This document shows positions 10,220 to 21,541 of a stretch of 64,000 nucleotides of DNA, piece after piece (position 1 is the stretch's first letter; every line of letters starts with the position of its first letter). Below the pieces are notes generated by a model. That model made no database searches and was not told the DNA's origin. It saw only the letters and a list, made by a program, of their open reading frames with translations. The stretch spans positions 558,001 to 622,000 of the forward strand of contig JBLDXI010000066.1 of NCBI GenBank assembly GCA_047495785.1, written 5' to 3'. The DNA is from Lepidodermella squamata (taxonomy: Eukaryota; Gastrotricha). A program made the position numbers and the translations under genes.

Positions 10220-11657
10220 ATGGAAACAATAGCTAAACCTTTGATTGTGTCTATGAAAATCGCTGGCATCTTCCCCATTAGGCCAGGATGTACGATTTCG
10301 AAAATTTATGTCTACATCGCTTGTGGCATTACTTGGCTGCAGTTTTTGAGGAATGTCATACTGATTTTCAGCCCACCAGAGGGAGCATTAGTGGGTAGTA
10401 CTGGTCGCAACAAGTTTTTTGTATGGTTCCTGAATAGCTACCTCATGAGTTGCGCCGTCATTCGGACTACTGCTATGTTCTGCTTCGCGACGAAACGCGG
10501 TTACAGATTCAGTGCTGGATTATTCTACGCAATCGATGCTGAAGTTCGAGAAACCTCACCGAAAACGTTTAAAAAGATGAAGTTCCACGCTCTAATTACG
10601 ACATTGCTATTTTGGCTTATTGGCTTCCTAAACTTTGTGCTATCAATGTTTACTGTGGTAACAGCGCGAAGTGCTCAAAATGACATGTTGGCATCCACCC
10701 CAGCTTATTTGTTCGGGTTTAAAGGATTTAACTCTCCGGATGATTTTCAACGAATTTTCTTAGCCCTACCAACTTTTATCGGTTTCTTCTACTCAGATAC
10801 GTCATTGTGCGCGTTGGCCTTCATGGTAAGTCTGGCTTTTGTGCTGGCTCAGAGGTTTTGTATGATCGAGAGGCAAATTCGAAGATTCCCCAACAACAAG
10901 CGGCAATCTATAGGCGACATCTTACTAGCTAGGAAGAGCGTAATAGCTCGTAATGTTGATATCCATAATAGCTCCTCAGAGGAGGAGGAGGATGGAGATG
11001 AAGAATCCGAAGCTGGTTTCTCCATCCCAGACAAGAAGATTGACCTGGAGACTTTGAGACGAAAACACCTACATCTATGTACCTTGACTCGGAAATTAGA
11101 TAGTGTAACAAGCTACGGCGGCTTGACAACTTGCTTTTCAGCTTTCTTCACGATTCTAGTGTCCATGTTTGTCCTGATCTACGACCCTCCCCTTAGCCTC
11201 AATTGGCTACTTCTTTGGTGGCTGTGGCTAGTCGTGAATGTTTTGATAATTATGTTCTACCTATTGGCTGCCGCTCTTTTGAACAGCGCTGCTCATTCCG
11301 TCGTTGACGGCCTGCATAGAATTGAGACGAAATACCTATCTTGCGATTTGAGAACTACGCAACAGATCATGCTGTTCATTAGCCAAGTTAGTGCAGAGCC
11401 GATTGGTATAACCTTGTTCGGAGCGGTTTGCCTTACAAGGGAAAGTTTCCTAACTGTAAGTTCCAAGGTGTGTCGATGATTCAAGCAATTAAAGCAATTG
11501 TTTTTTTCAGCTATTGGGTAGTCTTTTGACCTACTTTCTGATTTTGATGGACTTCTCCGGAGTCTCCCCTGTTTCGGGCCTCGGAACGCCTGAGAACTCT
11601 GCCTTGCTTAATGATAGCATTTCTTCAAATTCTAGTGACTCAATGTTAGACAATTGA
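10220..11657 (+). CDS. Gustatory-like seven-pass receptor 1
   Basis: Two exons, 10220-11455 and 11511-11657 (55-bp phase-0 intron, acceptor TTTTTTTCAG), 460 residues. Start is the ATG in GGAAAAATGG (METIAKPL); codons before it lack a family counterpart. Seven hydrophobic segments, then the second exon supplies LLGSLLTYFLILMDFSG, matching the TYhhhhhQF-type TM7 signature of arthropod gustatory receptors. A long inner loop carries a Ser/acidic cluster (SSSEEEEDGDEE) followed by KIDLETLRRKHLHLC, conserved in all five paralogues here. By family knowledge these are ligand-gated cation channels of chemosensory cells with an inside N-terminus. The ligand is unknown. The short Ser-rich tail after TM7 is unusual for the family. 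Confidence 0.8.
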
Positions 11658-11732
11658 AATCAGTAAAAGATAAGTGTTTATCTGTTAGAATTCCTTTCTG
11701 TTTATCTGCGGTTTGAGTTAAGATACTGTCAG

Positions 11733-11740
11733 TTGATAAA
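11733..11740 (+). promoter_or_regulatory. GATA-type site (TTGATAAA) upstream of receptor gene 2
   Basis: Lies 76 nt before the ATG at 11809, the same distance as the site before receptor gene 3. Weaker core than the others. Confidence 0.3.
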
Positions 11741-11808
11741 AGTCACGAGTGACGCTATAAGGCGGGACTGCTAACCACATTAATGATTCAATAAATTCTC
11801 GTTTTAAA

Positions 11809-13192
11809 ATGGAACATCTATCTGGCCCTCTGGTTTTCGCAATGAAAGCCAGTGGGCTCTTCCCGATTGTCACAGGATCTCGCCTTTCAAAGTCCTACGT
11901 CATTTTCTCATGCGCTGCGACTTGGTTTCAATTCGCGCGACATTTCCCACTCGTCGTCCGACCGCTGCCGACCTTAGAGCCAGAAAGTGCGAATCGGACA
12001 TGGTTTTTCCACGCCTTCATGGCAGCTTACCTCCTAATGTGCGCCATAATCCGAACGACTACAACGTATTGCCTGTCCACTCAGTCTGGTATTGCGCGCA
12101 CCCGAGGACTTTTCGAAGCTATCGACTCCGAAATATTGCAAGCGACCCCGAATGCCTATAGGAAATACAAAACGCACTCGCTACTAAGCGGTTTGGTTTT
12201 CGTTACAATAGCATGCACGAATTTCGGCCTTTTCCTGTATATCGGTCTTACCTCAAACGATCCAACTATACACATGACCGCGGCAACTCCGTTATACCTG
12301 TTCGGGATCAACTACCATTCAATGAGTGTCTGGGCACGACATAGCGCAACGGCTTTCCATTTGTTTTTGTTCTTTTACGTCGACACTTCATTACTTGCCT
12401 TTTGTTTCCTGCTAAACTCGATCATAATCATCGCCCACCGATTCAAGAAAATTGAGCAGGAGTTGTTGACCTTTCCGAATCACAAACGGCAGTCTGTTGG
12501 CGACATCTTGGGTAAGACTAACCCAAGCTCTTCGGACGAATCTACTGACGAAAATTCCAGTCTGAGAGGCAAAAATAGCGAGAGAAAAATTGATTTGGAA
12601 TCATTAAGGCGGCGTCATTTGCATTTATGCTCCCTTGTCGCTAATATGGACCAGCTTGCCGCGCCGGCTATTCTATCCGGATGTTTTTCAACCTTTATAA
12701 CCATATTGATTTCAATGTTTGTCCTAATCTGGGATCGTCCGTCGAGTTTCACGTGGACTCTGATGTGGGTACTTTGGCTCAGTGCCAATTCTCTGACTTT
12801 GCTAACGCTACTTTTCATCGGCGCATTTTTGAACGGAGCTGCTCATTCAGTGATCGATGGCCTTCACCGCATTGAGTCGAAATACTTGTCTAGCGATTTA
12901 AGGACTACGCAGCAAATTATTCTATTCATCAGCCAAGTTTCTGCCCAGCCGATAGGCATATCTCTGATTGGAGCTATATGCATTACTAGAGAAAGTTTCA
13001 TTGGAGTAAGTTTTTTCAGAAGTTTTAAGGAATACTTGAAATATCTTTCCTCAGCTGTTTGGAACACTTTTGACTTATTTCCTGATCCTGATGGACTTCT
13101 CTGGGGTGACACCAATGCCTCCGAAACCAGTTGATCCATTCGACTTCTGGAATCACTCAATAGCTACAAATTTTACAGCTGATTATTCATAA
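11809..13192 (+). CDS. Gustatory-like seven-pass receptor 2
   Basis: Two exons, 11809-13005 and 13055-13192 (49-bp phase-0 intron), 444 residues, ATG in TTTTAAAATGG. Same plan as receptor 1: PLVFAMKASGLFPI at the N-terminus, an inner loop with SSSDESTDENSS and then KIDLESLRRRHLHLC, and SSDLRTTQQIILFISQVSAQP before TM7. The second exon gives LFGTLLTYFLILMDFSG. Two possible N-glycosylation sites lie in the C-terminal tail (NHS, NFT); their side depends on topology. Read without splicing the frame runs on to 13134 with an unrelated tail, so the intron is needed. The gene is 151 bp downstream of receptor 1 and 149 bp upstream of receptor 3. Confidence 0.8.
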
Positions 13193-13265
13193 AATGTGTG
13201 ATTATTATCATTCAGGTTAACTCTATTTTGAGACAATAATGCTCCCAGACATGGAGTAAGAGATA

Positions 13266-13273
13266 TGATAAGA
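13266..13273 (+). promoter_or_regulatory. GATA-type site (TGATAAGA) upstream of receptor gene 3
   Basis: TGATAAGA within GATATGATAAGAGC, 76 nt before the ATG at 13342. The same 14 bases recur upstream of receptor gene 4, in a region otherwise more diverged than the coding part. Confidence 0.45.
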
Positions 13274-13341
13274 GCTGAGCAGATAGTTTTCTTTATTCTA
13301 CCGAAAATTACTGCTGCGTTTTTGAGTCGTTTGAAGTAAAA

Positions 13342-14683
13342 ATGGATAAATTGTCTCGACCACTTCTGATTTCCATGAAAGTCACCGGCCTATTGCCGAT
13401 ATCAATGACTTCAAAACTTGCAAAGGCTTACGTGTATGTAACATGCTCGCTGACATGGCTTCAGTTTCTACGCTACCTTCCTTTGCTATTCGTACCAGTG
13501 CCAGGCATTGAGGTGGAGGCTGAGAATCGATCTTGGTTCTACAACATCTACATGTCCTGTTTCATGCTGATGTGCGCAGTGGCTAGGACGACTACGACCT
13601 ACTACTGGTCAACGGAACGAGGTTTGAAATTCAGCCGAAAACTATTCTTAGCAATTGATAAAGAAATTCGAGAGGCAACCCCGAACGCATTCGCAAGATT
13701 CCAAAAGCATGCAAGAATCAGCACTCTCATCTTCTGGTCGATGGGCGTTTTAAACTTTTCTTTATCCGCCTATGTAGCAGCTACGTCATCTAATCCAATA
13801 ACTCACGTTACCGCCTCCACTCCTTTGTATCTATTCGGCTCCGGAGATTTCGCTGAGCACGATTGGAGACGGCATTTGACCGCCGTAATCCATCTATCAT
13901 TAATCTTCGTAACAGATACTTCCCTTTTCGGCATGTGCTTCATGCTGAATGTAGTCATAGTATTAGCCCATCGATTCCAGATGATCGAACACCAAATTAG
14001 GAGGTTCCCAATTGAAACAAGAAAAGCCGCAAGTGATGATGATACATCCAGTGATTCCAGCTCAGATGACGAATTTGAACTCGAATCTTCACCGAAGATA
14101 GATTTAGAAAGTATTCGACGGCATCATCTTCATTTGTGCAATTTAACCTCAAAACTCGACAGTCTAACCGGACCGGCGTGTCTTATCGGCTCGATGTCGA
14201 TGTTCGTTACAATTTTGATATCGATGTTTGTCCTGATATGGGATAGGCCGAAATTCCCCCATATGCTTGTTATGTGGATTCTATGGCTCGGCGCCAATGG
14301 TTTGATGCTGATGTCATATCTAAGCATTGGATCGTTTTTGAACAGTTCAGCTCATTCAGTGATGGCGAGTCTTCATAAATTAGAGACGAAATACTTATCT
14401 TGCGATTTGAGGACAACACAGCAGATTATTCTGTTCATTAGCCAGGTGAACTCCGAGCCAATAGGAATAAGCTTAGCTGGGGCGATGTGCATTACTCGAG
14501 AAACTTTTTTAACGGTAAATTCCATGGAATTTTCCTGTTCAATTTATTAATAATTTTGTTCAGCTTTTTGGAAGCCTCTTGACGTACTTTCTGATATTGA
14601 TGGACTTTTCTGGAGTATCTCCAATATCTGATTTGGACGATTTGGAAATGGCTAACAGAACCACGCTAAACATATCTGCTTAA
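13342..14683 (+). CDS. Gustatory-like seven-pass receptor 3
   Basis: Two exons, 13342-14514 and 14564-14683 (49-bp phase-0 intron), 430 residues. It begins MDKLSRPLLISMKVTGLLPI. The inner loop has DDDTSSDSSSDDEFELESS followed by KIDLESIRRHHLHLCNLTSK. The second exon gives LFGSLLTYFLILMDFSG, the TM7 signature, and a tail ending in two N-glycosylation-like sites. It is close to identical to receptor 4 (21542-22886) over its whole length, including the intron position. With the small secreted gene downstream it forms a ~2 kb unit duplicated 8.2 kb away. Chemosensory role inferred from family. Confidence 0.82.
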
Positions 14684-14913
14684 CATTTCATCTGAAATTA
14701 TAATAAATGGCGAATAGATAAGAAATCTTTTGTAGATGAAATAAAGCAATGGAATTTGAGGAGATAAAAGCTTTTCTAATAGAATTTTTCAATTATGAAG
14801 TTTTACACTACGACCTACGACCTATATGATGTTTGCACAGCCGTCCATGGTGATATTCAAATTGATGAAATAACGTAAAACAAGAAGCCTTTTCGCTATT
14901 CTTACTGAGTAAA

Positions 14914-15224
14914 ATGCTTAGAATAATGTTGGGCTCAATTGTTCTGCTTGCCGTAAGTTTAAATTGAGCAGTTTTTCAGTTTTTCAATGACTTTGTAAAA
15001 TGCAGGTAATTCTCATCGCTTTAAGCTTCGCACAATGTGGCGAAACTATACCAAACAGATATCAAAATCGAGTGATACATGTTGTTTTGGAGTACGAACC
15101 ACCCATCAAGATTGATGCGATTGCACGGAGAAATGGTCGAGAATATCGGGAAATAGAAATCGGCCCGGACGATGAGGGCTTAGAGAGCGATCTATTTGCA
15201 AATGGGCACTACCTTCCGGGTTGA
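14914..15224 (+). CDS. Small secreted protein, copy a
   Basis: Two exons, 14914-14952 (13 codons) and 15006-15224 (53-bp phase-0 intron), 85 residues. The N-terminus MLRIMLGSIVLLAVILIALS is a clear signal peptide formed across the splice junction. The mature part is hydrophilic, with VIHVVLEYEPPIKI and GREYREIEIGPD and only one cysteine near the signal cleavage site. Copy b (23080-23384) keeps these blocks, which supports real coding. Family not recognised. Position directly downstream of a receptor gene in both copies suggests joint duplication, perhaps joint expression. Confidence 0.65.
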
Positions 15225-15501
15225 GACTGAGTTCATTTCAATTAATGACGACTATTTTTCGGCATAATAAAATCGATGATGTCGCAAAATCTACAATTTT
15301 TCCTCATAAAATCATGGACAGTTTACTCTGGCAATTTCGAATAGAATTTGCGGCCTTTTTCCTATGTCACGTGACTCAAGGACAAATTTGAAAAAAATGT
15401 TAAAAGCACAATTTTGATCTTATTTTATTCAAAATTCGCGCAAGATTGAACATATATAGAAGGGTATAGAAGGAAGAACACATGAATAAGCAAACCGCGT
15501 T

Positions 15502-16890
15502 TCAAATGTATATCATAACTTGTTCAAGCCTCTCGGTATTCACGTCTAGATCCCGGCCGAGGCTGACGAAATCAAAGAACGTCCGAACAGTTCTCCATTG
15601 CTGCGTTGCTGTGTCGAGCATTTTCAACGCAAACGCCTTGATAAAGCCCTCCTCGCAGTCGCTGCCTGATACATCGCCACGGTCGTTGTAGTATTCCCTA
15701 ATGATGAGCCAACATGCCAAAATATCAGTCGTTTCCGCGGTCAACTTTTCCCGTTCTTCTTCCGTAGCCTCAGGATGCTTGTCCGGATGTGTGGCTAACA
15801 GGCGTCGGCGGAACCGGCTGTGAGCCTCTTCGAACGAGTCCATTTCAATGTCGATAGCAAACTTCGCCGCAGCTTTCTCGACAAGCTCCCGAGGCGTGAA
15901 TTCTCTTTCTTCAATCACATCTTTTTCCTTGGATTCTTTCTTCAAACCCGGAACCAATTTGCGGTAGATCAGCCGACCAACCCCATCAAACAACAGACCG
16001 CCGATTAGAGACCCAATCACCCCGCCAACAATCACGCCAATAGCGTTGCCGATCCCTGGAACCACCGTACCAATGGCGCCTCCAGCTAAAGCGCCCAGTT
16101 TGAACCCGCCAAAGGCCCCGCCAGCTCCCGCCAAAGCGCCAACAGCATGTTCACCGATATTCTTCGCCACCTCACGCCCGTCCAATCCTTTCGACCAGCG
16201 ATAAAGCTCGACGGCCGAGAAAATTGAGAACATAACAATGTTAGAAACAGCACACGCTCCGAAAGCAGCTCCGCCGAAGCCTTGCAGACCGTTTGCAGCC
16301 GCGTCGAAGATAGCACTGCCGACAGTGGCGATGACCGCACGTGATGCAACAGCCTTTTTATCCGGCGATTCAATGGTTTTGATCACCATTTCTTGAACAG
16401 TTCTGGTTATGGCTCGTTTTTCGAACTTGCGAGAGTCAAGTTGTTTCAGCACGGCGTGGAGGTCCTCGTGTTTTATCAGCTCGACGAAAGCTAGCTGGTA
16501 CTGTTCCATGGTGAGGCGCTGTCGAAGAGCTCTTTTCAAGTCGACCAGCTGTAGTTTGGACGCCTGAACAGCTTGCATAGCTTCTTTGACAGTCCGGTAA
16601 ACATCGGCCGTTGCGATTGATCTCTCTCGGCCGAAGAGAAGACAACCAAAAGGGTAGTCTTGCTTGAGCGCGTCGTAAGTCATGAGAGAATCGGCCAGGT
16701 TGAGGGAAGCCAGTTGGACACTTGTGGTGTCAGTAACTGCGACAACAGCGCTCCGGCAGAGTGGGCAATTTTCAGATCCATTGTTCTGACCCTTGGTTAG
16801 TTCGAAGCAAGTGGAACAATACTGACGGTGGCCACATGACGGAGTGACTGTTGCCAGGCGGTCTTCACACGCTATGCAAATATCTGACAT
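15502..16890 (-). CDS. RING finger / glycine-rich hydrophobic / J-like domain protein
   Basis: Single exon, 462 residues from the ATG at 16890 (MSDICIACEDRL); the frame extends upstream but without recognisable sequence. A C3HC4 RING lies at about residues 5-50 (CIAC...CGHRQYC..C...CPLC), which by family knowledge binds an E2 and acts as a ubiquitin ligase. The middle (about 190-310) is Gly/Ala-rich with repeated GxxxG, such as GALAGGAIG and VIVGGVIGSLIGG, like glycine-zipper membrane segments. The C-terminal part has a J-like domain with the HPD motif (ATHPDKHPEA), the Hsp70-contacting loop. This suggests a membrane-associated quality-control ubiquitin ligase; the function is inferred. Codon use is more GC-rich than in neighbours. 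Confidence 0.75.
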   Translation of the reverse strand: MSDICIACEDRLATVTPSCGHRQYCSTCFELTKGQNNGSENCPLCRSAVVAVTDTTSVQLASLNLADSLMTYDALKQDYPFGCLLFGRERSIATADVYRTVKEAMQAVQASKLQLVDLKRALRQRLTMEQYQLAFVELIKHEDLHAVLKQLDSRKFEKRAITRTVQEMVIKTIESPDKKAVASRAVIATVGSAIFDAAANGLQGFGGAAFGACAVSNIVMFSIFSAVELYRWSKGLDGREVAKNIGEHAVGALAGAGGAFGGFKLGALAGGAIGTVVPGIGNAIGVIVGGVIGSLIGGLLFDGVGRLIYRKLVPGLKKESKEKDVIEEREFTPRELVEKAAAKFAIDIEMDSFEEAHSRFRRRLLATHPDKHPEATEEEREKLTAETTDILACWLIIREYYNDRGDVSGSDCEEGFIKAFALKMLDTATQQWRTVRTFFDFVSLGRDLDVNTERLEQVMIYI

Positions 16891-17471
16891 GAAATAACTA
16901 AATAACGAAAGCAAAGTTGGATGTAAGACCCTCTTTTTGCAATAGAGAAATGCCCACAAAATTGAGAAATTTCCAAGAGGTGCATAGTTCATGCTTATCA
17001 CGACACCTTCCTAGCCCTCTAGGACCCAAACTGAGACAAAGTTTAGCTGTCGAGCTGTTTCTGATAAATGCTATAGCACTTTCCCCTCCGCGATAGGAAT
17101 TATCTTGAACGTTTTTTATCGCTGATTCATTTTATAGATAAATGATGATTCATCATTTGACACACTTCACGAAGTTGACAACCTTCAGAACCTTTAAATC
17201 AAAATGGCTCAACGAGAATTGTTGCTTACTTGGTCGCGTGACCAGTTTTTTAATTGTCAACAACTCAATAAGAAGTACGGCGAAATCAAAGGAGATGACA
17301 AGTGATTACGGGTGGCTACTTCAACTCGATTAATGTCAAAACTCATCTCCTTTGATTTTTTCAAAACTATTGTGTTTTTGAAGAATGAATACATAACAAG
17401 CTGTTTCGTCATATTTTCCGGCTTTTCGGCCGGATTTTTGTTTATTTTCTGTGTAAGCAAAGCCACTCGTT
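16891..17471. other. Spacer between the RING/J gene and the CACTC element
   Basis: No supported gene. A small palindromic stretch (CCGGCTTTTCGGCCGG) occurs near 17420. Short frames on both strands look like chance. Confidence 0.35.
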
Positions 17472-17485
17472 CACTCTCAGCCATA

Positions 17486-17800
17486 CTACGGATGGCAACG
17501 CGTTATGAACGGATAAAAAACGAGTAAAAACGGATAAAAACGGCTGTAGCCGTTACTACGTGCTATCTATGCGTTACTTCTTTCATCGATTTTCCGTGTT
17601 CAACAGTATTTATGCGTCTTTATGCGTCGTTCACGTGTCATCTATTCGTCATTCACTTGTCATATATCCGTTGAAAAAGGGACGGAAATTTTTCAATACC
17701 GAGTGAAGACGGCTAAAAACGACTGAGAACAAATAATAACGGCTAGAAGACGGCTGATGGACGGATAGAAGCGAGATAGAAGCGAGATAGACCGTCGGGG
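17486..17800. repeat. Left subterminal repeat region of the CACTC element
   Basis: Many short direct and inverted copies of ACGGATA, AACGGCT, CGTTAC and TGCGTC-like words, for example ACGGATAAAAACGGCTGTAGCCGTTAC. Subterminal arrays like this are transposase-binding regions in CMC and hAT elements. Confidence 0.5.
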
Positions 17801-18202
17801 TTGGGACACGATTACGTAATCGGCCATGATGAACAATGAAAACGCCATTTGAAATTTTTTGATGCTAAATAAATAAACGAATTGTAAGTCTCATTTCATT
17901 TAAGGTGGGTTTCTTACTCTATGCCCGATGAGCTATTGCTCAGAGTTGTGATCTATTTTCGTGGAGCTCCGCTATTTTCTTAAAATCAAATCGCCGAATC
18001 TATCTTGAGCCTTGAGCTGACCTAAATAATTCTTCTAGAATTAATTTTTAATGTTTGCGACGTAGAATTCAAACTATGCCAATGTTTTTGTTCCATTTTC
18101 CCAAATCGAATTTGCAATTCTTACTAGAATGCTTCATCATCTTACAAATGTTAAGGTATGAGGAAGCTGCGATAATGTGAATGAACCTTTAACGGCAACC
18201 AG

Positions 18203-19955
18203 ATGAAAGGGCCGATGGCAGTTCAGGCTGGGCAGTTCGGCAACTCATCATTAGGTGTCAGTTCTCAGCCCAGACAACTCGCAGAACTTCATCTTTTGCT
18301 GAAATTGGGTGTTCCCTGGGGCCTGAAGAAAAAGTAAGTGTTATTTTCCGCCTTTTTTACTACTTGGTTTCAAAGATTGATTATTTTAAATTAAATTCAA
18401 ATTAAATTCGGGAATTTTGAAATTGGCTGATATCGCTCGTTTTCAAGGGACTTTCACCGCCATATAATCCAATCTAATCCACAACCCCTAACAAGTTGCT
18501 ACAATAACTAACAATGGTGGAAATTTCATGAAAACTCTGCTATGATAATGCCAAATCGAAGCCTTTAACCATTTTTCCCTACCCTTTTTTACTTTTGTGC
18601 TGAAAATTATGAGGAATAATTTTCATATTTTTAGAAGGACTGAAACCACGACATTCAACATTCAGACCTCGTTCTTCACGTCTTGGCGAGTAATAGGAAT
18701 TTTTCTCAATTATTAATGCGCACTCAATTTTCAATTTTTAGCCATAGGTATTCTTTCCCTGATGCACCCGAAAATGGCAAGGATACAATGAGGAATGAGG
18801 GCCGGGTAAGCCGTAGCTAGATTCTAGTTTTATTCGAGGCACTAAATCTCCCATCTTACCGCAGACCGCAGATCTCGACAATCAAAGCAATTTCAATACT
18901 CGAAAATTGGCGATACCGGTATTTTTTTTTCATTGCTCGAAAAGCCCTATTTATTTGAAACATTTTTCAGTATATCAATCTGCAAATCATCTTTCAGATT
19001 CTAATCCATAGTCAAATCCATCGAATCTTTCAGCAATTATAAAGGTAATTTTCTTGTAAAAAAATTGCAAAGTCACACCCCTGGTTATAGTCCATAAATC
19101 AGTGGCACATTGATAGGCCCTCTGTTAGTAAAATTTACCACCCTAACTAGCCGTTAGTTGTCGATTAAAACCAAAAATGAATCGACGGAAATCGATTTTG
19201 ACCGATTTAATCACCCCAAATCATTTGTTGATAATTTTTCGAGCAATCAAGTGAAAATAAGCTGTTCAAGAGGTGCGTAAGTAACAAATGTTGTGCGATG
19301 AGAATATTCCGACTTGTGCGGCCTTGAGGCAGTCCCAAGTCTACGCTTGCTAAAATCGCTAAAAATGCTTAGTGAAAATTCATTGCAATTTTTTTTGTTT
19401 CCCTAAATTTTCCGATTTTTGTTAAAATTCATTGCACTGTTTTAGATATTTAGAAAATTAAGATGAATGACAAAAAACACCCAGAGCGAATTGAAATAAA
19501 TTTATTATTACTGGGCCTGGGTGTCATATTGATTCAATCAAAATATAATTGAAAAATCATAAAAATTTCTTGAATAAATTTAATGTTAACTACTAAAAAA
19601 TCAAGAATCAAGGAGCTGCGAAGTGGCAGCGAAGTGACCTAAAGTTCCAAATTGCTTGCAAGCTAAGAATCGAATTAACCTGATTTTTTGCTACCATCAA
19701 GTAATTGATTTTTATTTTCATTTAATTTCAGCCGAATCCGCAGTCACAGTGGCAAATGGCAACAAACCCGGCTATGTGCGAAAATGTGCAATCGAAATTC
19801 TCAAAAATTGCGAAATTCTTGTCTACGATTCTTGTAATGGGCACGATTCGCTGGAGCGCGGAAGTTGGGCGATTTTCGGCTGCAAAATTCACAACAGCCA
19901 CGTCTACATCGGCTTAAATCTCGTCAACCCTTTGGCTCAAGGAACGAACAAATAA
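18203..19955 (+). CDS. Possible spliced gene inside the CACTC element (uncertain)
   Basis: Several stretches look exonic: 18203-18333 (ATG, MKGPMAVQAGQFGNSSLG..., ending at GTAAGTG); a piece after an ATTTTTAG acceptor near 18633; one after TTTTTAG near 18740 (HRYSFPDAPENGKD), ending at GTAAGC; and a last one after TTTAATTTCAG near 19730, ending with TAA at 19955 (GNKPGYVRKCAIEILKNC). The middle pieces join in frame with each other, but I could not join the first piece to them without a stop. Either an exon is missing, the gene is decayed, or the first piece is not coding. No family recognised. Confidence 0.25.
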
Positions 19956-20039
19956 GTTATGAATCACATATCTTGGACTTGGCATTTTTTCGCCATTTTT
20001 TCGCCTCTCGAATTTTTTAATTTATTTCTAATGTTAATT

Positions 20040-20468
20040 TTATGTAAGTAAAACGGATAGATGATACTGAAACGATGAAGCGATGAAAACGGGTGAATAA
20101 CGGGTGAATAACGGGTAGCTTTTATCTGGAAAAATTCCAACGGGTGGGGATGCGATGGATACGGATGATAACGGCTGGTAACAGCTGGTAACGCGTTGTC
20201 AGCCGTTACGTGTAGCACTGCCGTTCAAAGTTGCACGAAAAAAGTGCCATAGCAACGTGCTGTTGACAGATAGACACGACAGAACACGGATAGCAACGAG
20301 AAAAAAACGGATACGATTTTTCGCGTAGCCATGCGTATTACACCCGTATTGCATCCGTCATACAGCCGTCATACAGCCGTCCACTAGCCGTTGAAAAATC
20401 ACGGATAACAACGGGTATTTACCCATAGCCGTTGTTATGTGTGATTTTTCACGTAACTTTATCCGTTT
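20040..20468. repeat. Right subterminal repeat region of the CACTC element
   Basis: Counterpart of the left array. It has tandem AACGGGTGAATAACGGGTGAATAACGGG, then repeated ACGGAT, AACGGCTGGTAAC, and in inverse orientation ATCCGT, CAGCCGTCATACAGCCGTC and AGCCGTT, up to the right terminal repeat. Confidence 0.5.
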
Positions 20469-20482
20469 TATGGCTGAGAGTG

Positions 20483-21541
20483 TTGCCTTGGGACTAATAC
20501 TGTATGGACTCGACACTAGCCACTTTTCTGCTGGACAGGAAAAATATCAATAATTTTGATGCGAGAAAATCACATGAAAAATGTGTTTTTACGCATTAAA
20601 GGCACCATTTTTACGCATCCGCCCGTTACAAAGCCAAGAACAGGACAATTTTCACGAGAGTACCGTATGGGCAAGTCATGCCGATAGATGCAGACTTAAT
20701 TTTTATGAATATCGATAGCTCAAGTCACGATCTTTGCAACAGTGCCAAGTTCAAAAATGTATGACTTGGCTATGATTTTACTTTACACAGAAATTGCCAT
20801 TTTTGAGGAAATAAAAAAATGGCAAAAAAATATTCAATGAGTCATGAATATTCTCTCGTATTTTTTTCTGAATAAATCAGCGTAAATAATTCGGTTCTAT
20901 TTTTTGAAATGTTTGCTCATTCTGTTAGAAACATCAATTTCGCTAAGTAAATTCAGCACCCAGTAGGTCATGGTTTATACCGTTACAAAGGTCCTCTCAT
21001 GTAAAATTAAATGCAATCCGAAATAAAGGTAAGGTGTGATACGGTACCAACGGGACGAGACTTCGATTCTTCCCAATGTAATGGGCGCATGCGTAAAAAA
21101 AAGTTCTCATAAATCGCCATTTTGCGATTTTTGAACGACTTTACGATCACGATTCTTCGGACTGGGCCTTGATCTCGCAGCAGCGGCTGTCAAGAGCTAC
21201 TTTAGCCAAGGTACGAGAACAACCTGCAAGCCGAAGCATCCGAAAGACCATTATGAGTCAATGAAGTGTCCGAGCTATTTAGGCGAATATTGACTTATTT
21301 CTTGATGAATTGTTGAGATATAATATCTACGAAGATAGATGGTAATGCATACCACTGCTGGAACCAATCGCTGGCAACAATTATCATACCTCATTAAACT
21401 TGGAATGTATGATTGTTATCGCACCATTCAGATCATCCCAGACAGGCATGCGAGATATGATAAGAGCCGCACTGATAGTTTAGCACTGAGTTTTCTTTTG
21501 CTACCGGAACTGCATTATTATGTTGGAGTCATTTGAGTAAA
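20483..21541. other. Non-coding spacer upstream of receptor gene 4
   Basis: No supported gene. The last ~100 bp are homologous to the region upstream of receptor gene 3 and include the shared GATA-type site. The rest is AT-rich without recognised features. Confidence 0.4.
21458..21465 (+). promoter_or_regulatory. GATA-type site (TGATAAGA) upstream of receptor gene 4
   Basis: TGATAAGA in GATATGATAAGAGC, 84 nt before the ATG at 21542; identical to the site before receptor gene 3. Confidence 0.45.

Larger units (their letters stand above)
17472..20482. mobile_element. DNA transposon with CACTC termini (CMC/CACTA-like, probably non-autonomous)
   Basis: CACTCTCAGCCATA at 17472-17485 is repeated exactly, inverted, at 20469-20482. 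Inward of both copies comes a similar ACGGAT run. The element is 3011 bp and is flanked on both sides by TT, compatible with a 2-bp target duplication. Both ends hold dense subterminal motifs (CGGATA, ACGGCT and their complements). This end structure resembles CMC-superfamily elements (CACTA, Mirage, Chapaev), whose tips begin CACT. No transposase domain is recognisable inside. It sits in the gap between the two duplicated receptor blocks. Confidence 0.55.

Noticed and set aside
19656-19955. Stand-alone 99-codon gene
   Set aside because: Its front half is preceded by a TTTAATTTCAG acceptor and lacks coding character; only the part from about 19731 looks exonic.
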